From Psychrobacter sp. ANT_WB68 (GTDB lineage: Bacteria; Pseudomonadota; Gammaproteobacteria; Pseudomonadales; Moraxellaceae), in assembly GCF_008369115.1 (NCBI RefSeq), contig NZ_VOAZ01000002.1:727002-791001 (forward strand): DNA of 64,000 nucleotides. Direction: 5' to 3'. Under the pieces are notes generated by a model. It did not search any database, was not told the origin of the DNA, and worked only from the letters and a program-made list of their open reading frames with translations. Shown piece by piece: positions 42,553-51,743 of this stretch (position 1 is its first letter; each line of letters opens with the position of its first letter). The translations under genes and the position numbers were made by a program.

Positions 42553-43802
42553 GACAAGTTATTCGTGCCACATTGGCGACAGCAGTATTAATGACAGCGA
42601 TGGGTGCACAAGCTGAAATAAAGACGATTCATGATGTGTTAGGGCGTGACGTTAAAGTTGACGTGCCGGCCAAACGGGTAGTGTTGGGGTTTTATTATCC
42701 GGATTATATTGCGGCAACGGGCGCTGAAAATTTTGGACATGTGGTGGGTATTTCCCGAGAGTTCTGGGAAAGTTTTAACCCTGGTAGCTGGCAATTATAT
42801 AGTCAAAAACTACCCAGTTTACAAGGCATTGGCGATATTGGCAATATCGATAGGGGCACATTCTCGCTTGAAAAAACCTTGGCAATGAAACCTGATGTGG
42901 TGATATTGGCAAAGTGGCAATACGATACGCTAAAAGCCGAAATGCCGCGTTTTGAGGCGTCAAATATCCCTGTGGTGGTGGTCGATTATAATGATCAAAG
43001 TATCACAAATCATACCAATAGCACCAAAATATTTGGGCAAATTGCAGGGACAGAGGAGCGCGCTAACCAAGCTGCCCAAGAGTACGCTGATGGGATTGCC
43101 GATATCCAAAAACGGGTTCAAGCCGCAGGGTCAGCCAAGCCAAAAATCTATATTGAATTTGGTGATAAAGGACCAAAAGAGCACAGTTTTACGTTTGGCA
43201 AAAATATGTGGGGTGCGATTGCCGATACTGTGGGCGGTGATAATATTAGTAAACCGTTTGTCGAAAATTGGGGCCCTATTAACCCTGAGCAACTATTGGT
43301 AAGTAAACCGGATGTTATTATCATCTCAGGCACAGAAGTTGGTATGAAACAGACCGATGCTATGGCCATGGGCATCGATATTAGTGCCGATGAAGCCCAA
43401 CGTCGGCTCAAAGGCTTTACTACACGTAACGGCTGGGCAAGTCTACCGGCGGTAAAAAATAACCGGGTGTATGGCATTTATCACACTGCTTCTCGCTCGT
43501 TGTCTGATTTGGCATCGGCTCAGTTTATGGCAAAGGCCTTATATCCTAAAGTCTTTACCGATATCGACCCTGAAAAAACCTACATGGATTTTCATGAAAA
43601 ATACTTGCCAGTCAAGCCCAACGGCACGTTTTTTATCCAGTTAGGCTGCGGCGCAAGTGTTTGTAAAGACGACGTATCAACGACAGCCATAGCGCCCGAC
43701 TCAGTAAAAGCCACAGCTGACTCTACGCCAACCACGTCAGCACCTGAAACGATGTCATGGTGGGATAAGCTAGGTAATTGGCTGCGTAACCTGTTTGCTT
43801 AA
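42549..43802 (+). CDS. Periplasmic binding protein of an iron-type ABC importer
   Basis: A 417-residue protein with a signal peptide (MRQVIRATLATAVLMTAMGA, cleavage after QA at about residue 22). The mature part starts EIKTIHDVLGRDVKVDVPAK and follows the FecB/FepB-type helical-backbone fold, with IPVVVVDYNDQSITNHTNST and KNNRVYGIYHTASRS. It should deliver ferric chelate or heme-type iron to the FecCD permease. The C-terminal 60 residues after GTFFIQLGC are an unusual Thr/Ala-rich extension ending SWWDKLGNWLRNLFA, possibly an amphipathic membrane anchor. It is translationally coupled to the permease gene by ATGA. Confidence 0.85.
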   Translation: MRQVIRATLATAVLMTAMGAQAEIKTIHDVLGRDVKVDVPAKRVVLGFYYPDYIAATGAENFGHVVGISREFWESFNPGSWQLYSQKLPSLQGIGDIGNIDRGTFSLEKTLAMKPDVVILAKWQYDTLKAEMPRFEASNIPVVVVDYNDQSITNHTNSTKIFGQIAGTEERANQAAQEYADGIADIQKRVQAAGSAKPKIYIEFGDKGPKEHSFTFGKNMWGAIADTVGGDNISKPFVENWGPINPEQLLVSKPDVIIISGTEVGMKQTDAMAMGIDISADEAQRRLKGFTTRNGWASLPAVKNNRVYGIYHTASRSLSDLASAQFMAKALYPKVFTDIDPEKTYMDFHEKYLPVKPNGTFFIQLGCGASVCKDDVSTTAIAPDSVKATADSTPTTSAPETMSWWDKLGNWLRNLFA

Positions 43803-43833
43803 TTTTTGCTATTAACTTTATAAAGATATAATA

Positions 43834-44601
43834 ATGCTTGAACTTGATCATTTAACCGTACAGCGTGGCTCGCTCACCGTTGTCAAAGCTATCAATGCCC
43901 AGTTCCACGCCGGCAAAATATATACGCTGCTTGGGGCAAATGGGGCGGGCAAATCGAGCTTATTAAAGGCGATTTTTGGTGAATTAGCGTTTTCGGGCAA
44001 TATCCGTTATCAAGATACCGTGCAACGTAAAGCCCATCTGATGGCATGGCGTAAGCCCATTGCCTATATGCCGCAAGATAGCCACACCGATGCCGAGCTT
44101 AATACGCTTGAGGTAGTGCTACTGGGGCGTATGGATGCGTTGGGTCGGCATATTAGCGATGACTTAATGCGTGAAGCCATTGACCTGATGGCACAATTAA
44201 ATATTGCCGAACTGGCACATCGTCCTATCCGTGCGTTAAGTGGGGGGCAGCGTCAGCTTGCTATGTTTGCCCAAGCCTTGCTACGTCGTCCCAAAATTTT
44301 ACTCCTTGATGAGCCGGTGTCGGCACTAGACATGGCACATCAAATTAATTTATTACAAAAGGTGAGCCATTATACTCAAGAACATCAACTTATTTGCTTG
44401 ATGGTATTGCATGATTTAAGCCTTGCCGCTCAGTTTTCTGATGAATTATTGCTGTTGGCAGATGGTAAAATACAAGCACAAGGTACGCCTCAAGAAGTGT
44501 TACAGCCGCAAATCTTACAGCAAGTATATCAAGTAGACATCGAGATTTTAACCAGTAGCCGAGGGTTGCCGGTTGTGCATCCTTACCGAAAAACTGCTTA
44601 A
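43834..44601 (+). CDS. ATP-binding subunit of the iron-type ABC importer
   Basis: A 255-residue FepC/FhuC-like ATPase. Walker A is LLGANGAGKSS, the Q loop AYMPQDSHT, the ABC signature ALSGGQRQLAMFAQALLRRP, Walker B ILLLDEPVSALD and the switch His in VLHDLSLAAQ. It powers import through the FecCD permease and binding protein encoded upstream, 31 bp away. It appears intact although the permease gene carries a stop. Confidence 0.9.
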   Translation: MLELDHLTVQRGSLTVVKAINAQFHAGKIYTLLGANGAGKSSLLKAIFGELAFSGNIRYQDTVQRKAHLMAWRKPIAYMPQDSHTDAELNTLEVVLLGRMDALGRHISDDLMREAIDLMAQLNIAELAHRPIRALSGGQRQLAMFAQALLRRPKILLLDEPVSALDMAHQINLLQKVSHYTQEHQLICLMVLHDLSLAAQFSDELLLLADGKIQAQGTPQEVLQPQILQQVYQVDIEILTSSRGLPVVHPYRKTA

Positions 44602-44626
44602 ATTATTGATAATAGTTAATGTAATT

Positions 44627-45499
44627 TTAATCCGCGTTTTTCTTCTCAGGAAAGCTACTAACTACTCCTGCCAAAATCACGGCTACAATGCCTAAAATTT
44701 CTATTAGGCCGATTGTTTCGCCCGCAAAAACTACCCCATAAATGGAAGCAAATACAACGGTCAAATAAGACAACGCTGCCACCGTAAATTTCTCTCCCAC
44801 ATGATAAGCATGGGTCATGGCCAGCTGTGCCAATAGCCCGGCGCCTCCAATACCGACTATATAAGGCAGGCTTGCCATGGTCAGTGGATGCCAGCCCACC
44901 CACGTTGCTACCACTGCCGAAATGGCCGCTGCCACTGCCGAAAAATAAAATACAATCCGCCAAGCAGGCTCGCCCATGAGCGACAGCGCTCGCACTTGTA
45001 ATAGGGCAAAAGCGGTAAAAATTCCGCCACTCAGCGTAATCAAGGTTTGAATTAACCGGTCTGACTCAAAGGCAGGTTGCAACATCAAACAAATACCGCC
45101 CAAGCCCATTAACAGCGCTATCCATGTTTTTAAGGAGGGCGTTTCTTTTAGCCAAACAATGGATAAAATGGCAATGAATATTACTGACGTATAGTTAAGG
45201 GTCACAGAGGTTGCCAAAGGCAGCTGACTTAACCCATAAAAAGCCAGTAATAAAGCCGTTGTGCCTGCGACGCTACGCTTCATGTGCCCCCAAAAAAATG
45301 GGGTTTTAAGAGTTTGCCGACGCACTAACGTACCACAAAAAATCATCAATGCCGGCAAAACTGACCGCCAAAACGCCAACTCGTAAGGATTCATATCAAG
45401 CTGTGTGGCGGCATTTTTTACCAAAATGCTCATTAAGGCAAATAAAAATGCCGCCACAATCATCCATGCCGAACCTAAAGCATACTTTGTTTTTATCAT
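44627..45499 (-). CDS. DMT-superfamily (EamA) transporter
   Basis: A 290-residue membrane protein with ten hydrophobic segments in two EamA repeats. SAWMIVAAFLFALMSILVKN, LAFWRSVLPALMIFCGTLVR and YTSVIFIAILSIVWLKE are characteristic of the first repeat. The family exports or imports small metabolites such as amino acids or purines; the substrate here cannot be told. It converges on the iron ABC operon, with 25 bp between the stop codons. Confidence 0.85.
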   Translation of the reverse strand: MIKTKYALGSAWMIVAAFLFALMSILVKNAATQLDMNPYELAFWRSVLPALMIFCGTLVRRQTLKTPFFWGHMKRSVAGTTALLLAFYGLSQLPLATSVTLNYTSVIFIAILSIVWLKETPSLKTWIALLMGLGGICLMLQPAFESDRLIQTLITLSGGIFTAFALLQVRALSLMGEPAWRIVFYFSAVAAAISAVVATWVGWHPLTMASLPYIVGIGGAGLLAQLAMTHAYHVGEKFTVAALSYLTVVFASIYGVVFAGETIGLIEILGIVAVILAGVVSSFPEKKNAD

Positions 45500-45575
45500 C
45501 TTAATTTATCGAATCATGAAAAAGCGCTATTGTAGCATTCTGCCTTCCTGTAATAGGTATGACCCCTGCTGTCAA

Positions 45576-45707
45576 TCACGAAAAAAACACTTGGTAGATT
45601 ATGTCAAGCTGCTTTGCAGTCGCTGAGATATTGCCATTATTGTCTGCTATCTTCTTAACGGCTTCACCTTTGAAAGCTGTACTATAGATTCTGATTTTCT
45701 TAGTCAT
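45576..45707 (-). pseudogene. Truncated IS3-type transposase OrfA
   Basis: A 43-residue open frame, MTKKIRIYSTAFKGEAVKKI then ADNNGNISATAKQLDII, is the start of an IS3-family OrfA helix-turn-helix (usual form KYSPEFKAEAV..., ISETARQLDI). It ends after a divergent YQVFFS. TGAGGAG precedes the ATG. The rest of the element is gone. Confidence 0.7.
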
Positions 45708-45722
45708 GATAAACTCCTCATT

Positions 45723-45774
45723 GAGTCGTTAGTTTACCAAGTTTGGTTCTACGGTTTTTTCAGCATAGCTCAAC
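45723..45774 (-). repeat. IS3-type left-end fragment
   Basis: The non-coding leader before the OrfA relic (GAGTCGTTAGTTTACCAAGT up to AGCATAGCTCAAC) resembles 3680-3731. It abuts the truncated integrase exactly at its broken end, so this IS probably inserted into the integrase gene. Confidence 0.5.
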
Positions 45775-46095
45775 TCATGTAGTCCTCGGCAATGGCTGCA
45801 AACGTGTTATTAGATAATAATACTTGCGCTTGCTCGTTATCAATTTTTTGCTGTTGCGGATCGATACCTTGCGCTGTATTCGAGCTTGTGACAAAGTAAC
45901 GTCAGGATAAAGCCCTAGGGTTATAGTAGCGCGCTTCTTATTAATAGGTTTGATATAATCCATACGCCAAGATTTAGCGCCTAGTTTGCTGACGTATAAA
46001 TAAAGACGCCCGCCATCTGCCAGCTTGTAGGGTTTGTCTTGCGGCTTGGCTTGTTTGACCTGTGAATCAGTCAAGGGTTTTATTATTTTAGCCAT
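45770..46095 (-). pseudogene. Phage-type tyrosine integrase, N-terminal fragment
   Basis: MAKIIKPLTDSQVKQAKPQD, YKLADGGRLYLYVSKLGAKS and ATITLGLYPDVTLSQARIQ form the DUF4102 arm-binding domain of P4-like integrases. After ARIQ a small deletion shifts the frame; the matching continuation is QGIDPQQQKIDNEQAQVLLS, then NTFAAIAEDYM, after which the IS3-type end begins. The catalytic domain is missing. It signals a former integrative element here. No tRNA is visible next to it. Confidence 0.75.
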
Positions 46096-46389
46096 TTTGA
46101 CGGTATCGATGAATACCGCCTATGATACCGTTATTAATCGGTGGCCATCGTATATTAAACAATAAAAAATCCTTGCAGCGCTTGGTTCACAAGGGTTTAT
46201 CGTGTCATGTCGTTATGTCTGATGGTGCGCCCACAGCGCATCGACCATTTCTACGCAGGGCTTTATTAATATACAATTAATAATTAAATTATATTAATTT
46301 AACAACAATGAGATATTGAAATATTTGTTTGGGTCTCGACTTTAAGGTAGTAATTCGAACTATAGGAATTTTACATCTATATAAGCAAG
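46096..46389. other. Intergenic region upstream of the integrase relic
   Basis: AT-rich sequence with no convincing gene or tRNA. If an attachment site of the lost element survives it should be here, for example around 46170-46205, but I cannot identify a second copy in the window. Confidence 0.4.
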
Positions 46390-46434
46390 AAAGGGGTCAT
46401 CCAAGATAACTGAGGTTATTTAGGATGACCCCTA
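46390..46434 (-). terminator. Hairpin after the IclR-type regulator
   Basis: AGGGGTCATCC pairs with GGATGACCCCT, with an inner GATAAC/GGTTAT pairing region. On the minus strand it is followed by TTTCTT, 96 bp after the stop codon of the regulator gene. Confidence 0.6.
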
Positions 46435-46529
46435 AACTTTACTGAAATTCAGAGAAAGTTGGAGATGTAGTAAGGATGCTATCGTCAAATTGATTTATGA
46501 AAAGCTAATGCGTTAACAGATAGCTCCTC

Positions 46530-47318
46530 TTAAACATAGTAGGTTTGGATTTGTTCAGCGCAATCTCGTAATATGGGCAAAAATTGCTCCATTAGGGTTT
46601 CATAAGAGATACGTGAAGCGTTTGTACTAATATTAATAGCACCAATTAATTCATTGTTTGATTTGTAGACGGGAAGTGCAAGAGATAATAAGCCTGTATC
46701 CAACTCTTGATTTACGACCGCATATTGATTTTCTGCTGCTTGTTTTAGTGTTTGAAGAAGTTCATCACGGTCGGTAATACTGTAGGGGGTGTGTGCAATT
46801 AGTTCAACGTCATTGACATAGTTCTCAAGTTGCGTATTAGGAAGATTAGCGAGAATAGCGCGCCCCATCGAGGTATAAGCAGCAGGGAGTCGTGTTCCAA
46901 CTGAGATACTGATAGACAGTAAGCGATGTTTGGCTGCAGAGCGAGCAATATAAACTATATCGTCGCCATCCAATACCGCAAAAGAACAAGACTCACCTGT
47001 TTTTTCAGTCACGCGCTCTAGATAAAACCGAATAATATCATGATGGTGAACACCGCTTAAATAGCTTGCGCCAACACTTAAAGTCTTAGGTGTTAAGCTA
47101 AATTGTCGCTTATCTTTATGCACATAACCAAGAGCATGCAATGTTAATAGATAGCGTCGAGCTTTCGCTCTGTCTATATTGGCACGTTCGGCTACTTCAC
47201 TCAGCGTCATGCTAGAGTGGTTTTCATCAAAAGTCAGTAATACGCTTAGACCTGCTGCAAGAGAAGCAACAAAGTCTGGACTATCAAAGGGTATTTTCTT
47301 ATCTTGTTCTTTATACAT
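46530..47318 (-). CDS. IclR-family regulator of the PcaU/PcaR/PobR group
   Basis: A 262-residue IclR-type regulator. Helix-turn-helix: MTLSEVAERANIDRAKARRY; effector domain from residue about 90, with GESCSFAVLDGDDIVYIARS, RLPAAYTSMGRAILA and EELDTGL-like QELDTGLLSLALPVY. PcaU, PcaR and PobR of this group bind protocatechuate, beta-ketoadipate or 4-hydroxybenzoate and activate aromatic catabolic genes. It diverges from pcaB with only 48 bp between start codons. A shared operator after three promoters in this region (48762, 55755, 57050) is its likely target. Which of the three names fits cannot be decided. Confidence 0.8.
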   Translation of the reverse strand: MYKEQDKKIPFDSPDFVASLAAGLSVLLTFDENHSSMTLSEVAERANIDRAKARRYLLTLHALGYVHKDKRQFSLTPKTLSVGASYLSGVHHHDIIRFYLERVTEKTGESCSFAVLDGDDIVYIARSAAKHRLLSISISVGTRLPAAYTSMGRAILANLPNTQLENYVNDVELIAHTPYSITDRDELLQTLKQAAENQYAVVNQELDTGLLSLALPVYKSNNELIGAINISTNASRISYETLMEQFLPILRDCAEQIQTYYV

Positions 47319-47366
47319 GATGTTTAATAATTACCAATTAATGATTAATAAAACTAGGGATTCTAA

Positions 47367-48716
47367 ATGCACATTACTCAATTAATCAATCAGCCTTTTG
47401 TACATTCTAATATCGCCAATAACTTCTCTGATCGTCTGTTTGTACAAGCGATGTTGGATTTTGAGCTGGCTATCATAGAAGCCAGAGAGCATCATAGCCT
47501 TATTCCTAAAGGTATTCTACAGCAATTTAAGCAAGCATTATCGATAGATTTATTCGATATTGATGCGATTGGATCGCAAACCTATCTAGGCGGTAATGCG
47601 GCCATTCCATTTGTCGCCCAAGCCAAATCATTAATTACTCAAGAACTAAAACCATATTTTCATCAAACAGTGACCAGTCAAGATGTGGTCGATACGGCGA
47701 TGATGATGATGCTGAAGCCTGCAATAGCAAATATCAGTCATGACTTGAGCGAAGTGCTTCAAGCATGCGCCGTACTGATAGATACTCACAATATGACACC
47801 GATGGCAGGTAGGACTTTGTTGCAACAAGCTTTACCAATTACTTTTGGAGTCAAAGTGTCACAGTGGGCAGCATCTTTAATCGCTGTAATGCCAAATCTA
47901 GCACAATTAGAGAAATCAGGTTTTTATTTACAATGGGGTGGGCCCGTTGGTGTAAGCGATCAAGAAAATGAGCATCATGAATTACCCCAGCACGTCGCAA
48001 ACCTGCTTGGATTGTCATTGCCACTATTACCTTGGCATACCAACAGGCAACCTATTCATGCGATAGCTTCTACACTAGATGCTTGTGCAGGTGCAATGGA
48101 GAATATCGTCGAAGACATCGCATTAATGTGTCAGTCTGAATTGGGTGAGGTGGCTGAGCCGGCCATCAGAGGTATGGGTGGATCATCCTCAATGCCTCAT
48201 AAACGTAATCCTGTATTGTGTGCATTGATTAAAACAGCCACCTTAAGAATGCATGGTCATCTTAGTGTTATCAGCAGTACAACAGCCCAACCCTTTGAAC
48301 GCGCATTAGGTCAGTGGCATGCTAGTTGGATGCCTTTAGTTGAGGGTATGGCCTTGGTTGCGGGTGCTGCAGCCTATTTGAAAGATTTGCTACAAGGATT
48401 GCAAGTCTACCCAGAACGTATGGCTGCCAACCTTGATTTAAATAGTGACGCATACCTTATTCAACCTCTGCAGCATTACTTTTTAGACAATCAAGGTCAG
48501 GTATATCCATTAATAGAGCAAGCCAGCCAAGAAGCGCATAGAGACCACAGAGGGTTTGTACAGACTTTTTTATCTTTACTAAAAGAGCAGGCTATATATA
48601 GAAATGCTGATAGAGCTAGTGGTGAGCTTGAAGTTATTCTATCGCCCTTAACTTATTGTGGTGCTGCAGATAGGCAATGCCAAGTGATATTAAAAACCAT
48701 TGAAAAGCTTATTTAA
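47367..48716 (+). CDS. pcaB: 3-carboxy-cis,cis-muconate cycloisomerase
   Basis: A 449-residue member of the fumarase/aspartase superfamily. The signature GSSSMPHKRNPVLCAL holds the flexible catalytic loop, and QDVVDTAMMMML and GRTLLQQALPITFG match PcaB. It converts beta-carboxy-cis,cis-muconate, made by protocatechuate 3,4-dioxygenase, to gamma-carboxymuconolactone. It lies 10 kb from the other pca genes, split off by transporter, van and IS sequences. The divergent IclR regulator is next to it. Confidence 0.92.
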   Translation: MHITQLINQPFVHSNIANNFSDRLFVQAMLDFELAIIEAREHHSLIPKGILQQFKQALSIDLFDIDAIGSQTYLGGNAAIPFVAQAKSLITQELKPYFHQTVTSQDVVDTAMMMMLKPAIANISHDLSEVLQACAVLIDTHNMTPMAGRTLLQQALPITFGVKVSQWAASLIAVMPNLAQLEKSGFYLQWGGPVGVSDQENEHHELPQHVANLLGLSLPLLPWHTNRQPIHAIASTLDACAGAMENIVEDIALMCQSELGEVAEPAIRGMGGSSSMPHKRNPVLCALIKTATLRMHGHLSVISSTTAQPFERALGQWHASWMPLVEGMALVAGAAAYLKDLLQGLQVYPERMAANLDLNSDAYLIQPLQHYFLDNQGQVYPLIEQASQEAHRDHRGFVQTFLSLLKEQAIYRNADRASGELEVILSPLTYCGAADRQCQVILKTIEKLI

Positions 48717-48761
48717 ACTTTAAATAGTGGTAAATAGAGAGTTATAAATCAAATAACTAGA

Positions 48762-48830
48762 TTGACAGAAGGAGAGAAAAGGGTTAATTTAATTCACTTT
48801 ACGAACAAATATTCTATTGCAGAACAAATT
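48762..48830 (+). promoter_or_regulatory. IclR-type regulon promoter, copy 1 (TRAP binding protein 1)
   Basis: TTGACA (48762-48767), 17-bp spacer, TAATTT (48785-48790), then the operator AATTCACTTTACGAACAAAT with a second TTCT...AGAACAA part. The same order occurs at 55755 and 57050. PobR/PcaU-type regulators bind repeated GAAC/GTTC-like units; the assignment is inferred. Confidence 0.6.
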
Positions 48831-48961
48831 AAACTCTTCTATGGAGTGTTTGATTTTGCATTCTATCAAAGTCATTTTCATTATAACCTTAAAGAAAGAT
48901 AGGCCTGACTTGATAATAGAGCTTTTGTATTAGAATTAATTTAACCATCAAAAAGGATTTT

Positions 48962-50023
48962 ATGATGAAGAAGACTCTGTCACTTAGTATGGCATTAGCC
49001 GCTATGATTGGTATTACTGGTTGCTCGCAGTCAAATGATACAGCCGGTGATGGTGCTGCTGTAAATTCTAAAGAAACCACTACATTACGTTTTGCCCATT
49101 TTTGGCCAGCGACTTCAGCGACGCATACAGACGTTTTTGAACCTTGGGCGCAAAAAATTGAAGAAGAGTCAGAAGGACGGTTAAAAGTTGAAATTTTTCC
49201 TTCTGCAACACTCACTAAAGCTGACGCTGCCTATGACTCAACTGCTAAGGGTACTGTGGATATAGGTTCACAGCTTCAAGGTTATACAGCCGGTCGTTTT
49301 CCATTGACTCAAATCACAGAGCTTCCAGGTCTCTCTAACTCAGCAACACAAATGAACTGTATGCTACAGACTTTGTATGATGATGGGGTGATATCAAGTG
49401 AATATGAAGATACACACCTATTGTTCATGATGGGTACCGGTCCTGGAGGAATTCATACGGTTAATCAACCTATCAACAAACCCGATGATTTGAAAGGCTT
49501 GCGTATTCGTCGTCCATCGGCCATCGCCGGAGACATCATTGAGGCGGCAGGGGGAACGCCTGTAGGTTTGCCTGTCACTGATGTTTATACTTCGCTACAA
49601 CGCGGTGTTTTAGATGGTTTAAGTCTTCCTTGGGATGCCATGGGTTCATTTAAACTGACTGAACTTTCAAACACTCATACAAATATTCCTTTTTATAGTT
49701 CCGCTATTGTGGTCACTATGAACAAAGGTCGATACGAAGGTTTGCCAGAAGAGCTGAAACAGGTCATCGATAATAACTCTGGAAAAATGATGGCTGCTCT
49801 TGCTGGGAAAGTGTTCGATGCAGACGATGATAAATTTATGGCCGAGGCTAAAGCAAAAGGCGATGTGATGATAGACATCCCTGATCCGTTGAATGACCCT
49901 GCTTGGAAAGCACCGTTAGAAGCAGGCACTCAAAAATACTTAAAAGATATTGAAACACTTGGATTGGATGCCAAAACCGTTTATCAAAAAGCCAAGGAGG
50001 CCAGTGCGGCTTGTAAGTCCTAG
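48962..50023 (+). CDS. TRAP transporter solute-binding lipoprotein (DctP family), copy 1
   Basis: A 353-residue binding protein with lipoprotein signal (GITGCSQSN, Cys21). TLRFAHFWPATSATHTDVFE, KVEIFPSATLTKAD, KGLRIRRPSAIAGDIIEAAG and LDGLSLPWDAMG follow the DctP fold and carry the conserved carboxylate-binding Arg. It captures an organic acid for a DctQM symporter that is not adjacent here. Given the surroundings, vanillate-, protocatechuate- or hydroxybenzoate-like acids are plausible ligands. The 3' 330 bp are identical to copy 2 at 55841, a sign of gene conversion. Expression is probably driven by the promoter at 48762. Confidence 0.88.
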   Translation: MMKKTLSLSMALAAMIGITGCSQSNDTAGDGAAVNSKETTTLRFAHFWPATSATHTDVFEPWAQKIEEESEGRLKVEIFPSATLTKADAAYDSTAKGTVDIGSQLQGYTAGRFPLTQITELPGLSNSATQMNCMLQTLYDDGVISSEYEDTHLLFMMGTGPGGIHTVNQPINKPDDLKGLRIRRPSAIAGDIIEAAGGTPVGLPVTDVYTSLQRGVLDGLSLPWDAMGSFKLTELSNTHTNIPFYSSAIVVTMNKGRYEGLPEELKQVIDNNSGKMMAALAGKVFDADDDKFMAEAKAKGDVMIDIPDPLNDPAWKAPLEAGTQKYLKDIETLGLDAKTVYQKAKEASAACKS

Positions 50024-50266
50024 TTTACTCTTTTCCATAACTGATATTGGAAAAATTGTCAATTGCTAATAAAGCTCTAAAAACTAAATAGTTTAGAAGC
50101 TAAAAGACATCATTCATGTAGAGTATAGAAGTCAGTTCTTTGAGTATTCTCTAAGGTGTGTCATCGGTTTAGATTCTCTCGTGATTATAATAATTGGGGC
50201 TGTCCTAGATGACTAGTTCAGTTCCTATGGTAAGCATCCCAAACATAAGACACCTAATAAATGGAA

Positions 50267-50449
50267 TTAAGCTGCCTGATTTAGTTTCTGTATCGGCGTA
50301 AAGCCGCCATTGCACATATTAGGCCGTTCGTTATTGTAGTGATACAAGCAATCCTCTGCTCGCTGACGGACTTGATCTAAATCAGTAAACAACTCTTGAT
50401 TCAGCTAATCATACCTCATAGTTCTATTGTAGCGCTTTACATAAGCGTT
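50267..50449 (-). pseudogene. IS3-family OrfB (integrase core) 3' fragment
   Basis: The minus-strand translation reads NAYVKRYNRTMRYD, a stop, then LNQELFTDLDQVRQRAEDCL and YHYNNERPNMCNGGFTPIQK. This is the C-terminus of IS3-group transposases (YNRTVRYDWL..., NNERPNMALGG.TP...). Only about 60 residues remain. Confidence 0.8.
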
Positions 50450-50462
50450 TTATTGTAGATTG

Positions 50463-51192
50463 CAGGCTTTAAACGCATATACAACGCCACTTTTGAGCAA
50501 ATGCTAGACGCCATGAAAGAGCATGAAATATCCAAGACTAAGTCAAGTCGTCCAATTGAGATTAGCTTATAGGTTCAGATATTACTGCCACTGACTTATT
50601 AGCGAGAAAACCGAACTTTCTATCATATTGGCATGGACTTTAGCGTTAATAAATCCTCTACCAGTCTCATTGTCAGAAAAGTAGAAGATGTTCTTATTCA
50701 TTCACGCAAGTTTGACTTACCACGAAAACTGCCACAAGGTAAGCCTGAGGATACCAATCGGACAGCGGTCATTATAGATGCAAACGAAACGCAAATTGAG
50801 CGTCTAAAAAACAAAGCGAGTACTATAGCGGAAAAAAGAAGCATCATACTTTAAAAGGGCAAGTCTTCGTACATTGGAACATGGGTCTTATACTTGATCT
50901 GTAAACTTGCAGTGGCTCGGTAAATGATTTTAACTTTATAAGTAGACCTGCCCTTATTGGCTGCCCGATAAAACTAGCTACTTAGTAGACAGTGGTTACC
51001 AGTGTATAGCCAAGCTACATAACCATACCTTTACTCCTTTTAAAAAACCAAAGGGTGGTGAGTTGTTAGTACTCTTTAAACAAGCCAATCAGTATTTAGC
51101 AAAGTATTATTGTCAACTTTATAACTTAATAATGAAGTTGTTCGCAGGACTAGTGAATTTCGAGCTTAGTCTATGACTTTTGCAAGAGGTCT
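50463..51192 (+). pseudogene. Decayed IS5-family (ISL2 group) transposase
   Basis: A translation with several stops and frame changes runs from FKRIYNATFEQMLDAMKEHE through HIGMDFSVNKSSTSLIVRKV, RKFDLPRKLPQGKPEDTNRT, IIDANETQIER (DVTE-type), HHTLKGQVFVHWNMGLIL, LVDSGYQCIAKLHNHTFTPF to VNFELSL. The order matches ISL2-group transposases. The element ends with a terminal repeat-like GACTTTTGCAAGAGGTCT at 51175-51192. The longest open piece (50633-50854, 73 codons) is part of this relic and not a separate gene. Confidence 0.75.
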
Positions 51193-51209
51193 ATTTAATA
51201 TACTCGAGA

Positions 51210-51675
51210 ACTCAAGTTGGAAGCGATGAGCTTAGTCATTGATTACAACCGCAGTATACTGACATGGTAAGCTCGCTTGTCATTAGCAAATTAACTTTAC
51301 AAAAATGGCTAACTCGGTATCAGAAAAGAATAACTAGGTAACTCCTGAAAATAGGCAAAGCTCTAACCGATGATCAGTAAGAAATACAAGAGTTATGCAA
51401 AGAGAATAAACGCATGAAGGTTGAGCGCAATGTATTTAAAAAAGGACTCTGCTCTGTTGGCATTGTATAGTCTGAATGACTATCTCTGATCCGAAGCTTG
51501 CAGAGCAAGAAAAATGGAGATGAAAAGTCATCTGTGCAAGCTATTAGGCATGAAGAAAATAGCCGATCGATGAGTCTGGTTTTATATTTATAACAATGTA
51601 AGACATCACTTAAGTTTGAATATGAAAACACTGTCTGAGATACATCTCTATTACTTATGTCTTGTTTAATATAAA
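51210..51675 (+). pseudogene. Second decayed IS3-family element (OrfA plus OrfB ends)
   Basis: KLEAMSLVIDYNRSI, KLTLQKWLTRYQKRI, KIGKALTDDQ and EIQELCKENKRMKVERNVFK form a degenerate IS3 OrfA with leucine-zipper end. After a large internal deletion YIYNNVRHHLSLNMKT, the OrfB C-terminus, follows at about 51585-51640. No intact frame remains. Confidence 0.7.
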
Positions 51676-51743
51676 AAAAGCCAGATACTCAGGGTATCTG
51701 GTTTAGCAAGAAATTATTAATCTATTTTAGGATGGTCATCAAG

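Noticed and set aside
46170..46230. Possible tRNA or attachment site beside the integrase relic
   Set aside because: No cloverleaf could be drawn and no second copy of the sequence was found in the window.
50633..50854. Independent 73-residue gene
   Set aside because: Its sequence is the middle of an ISL2-group transposase whose remaining parts continue in neighbouring frames with stops.
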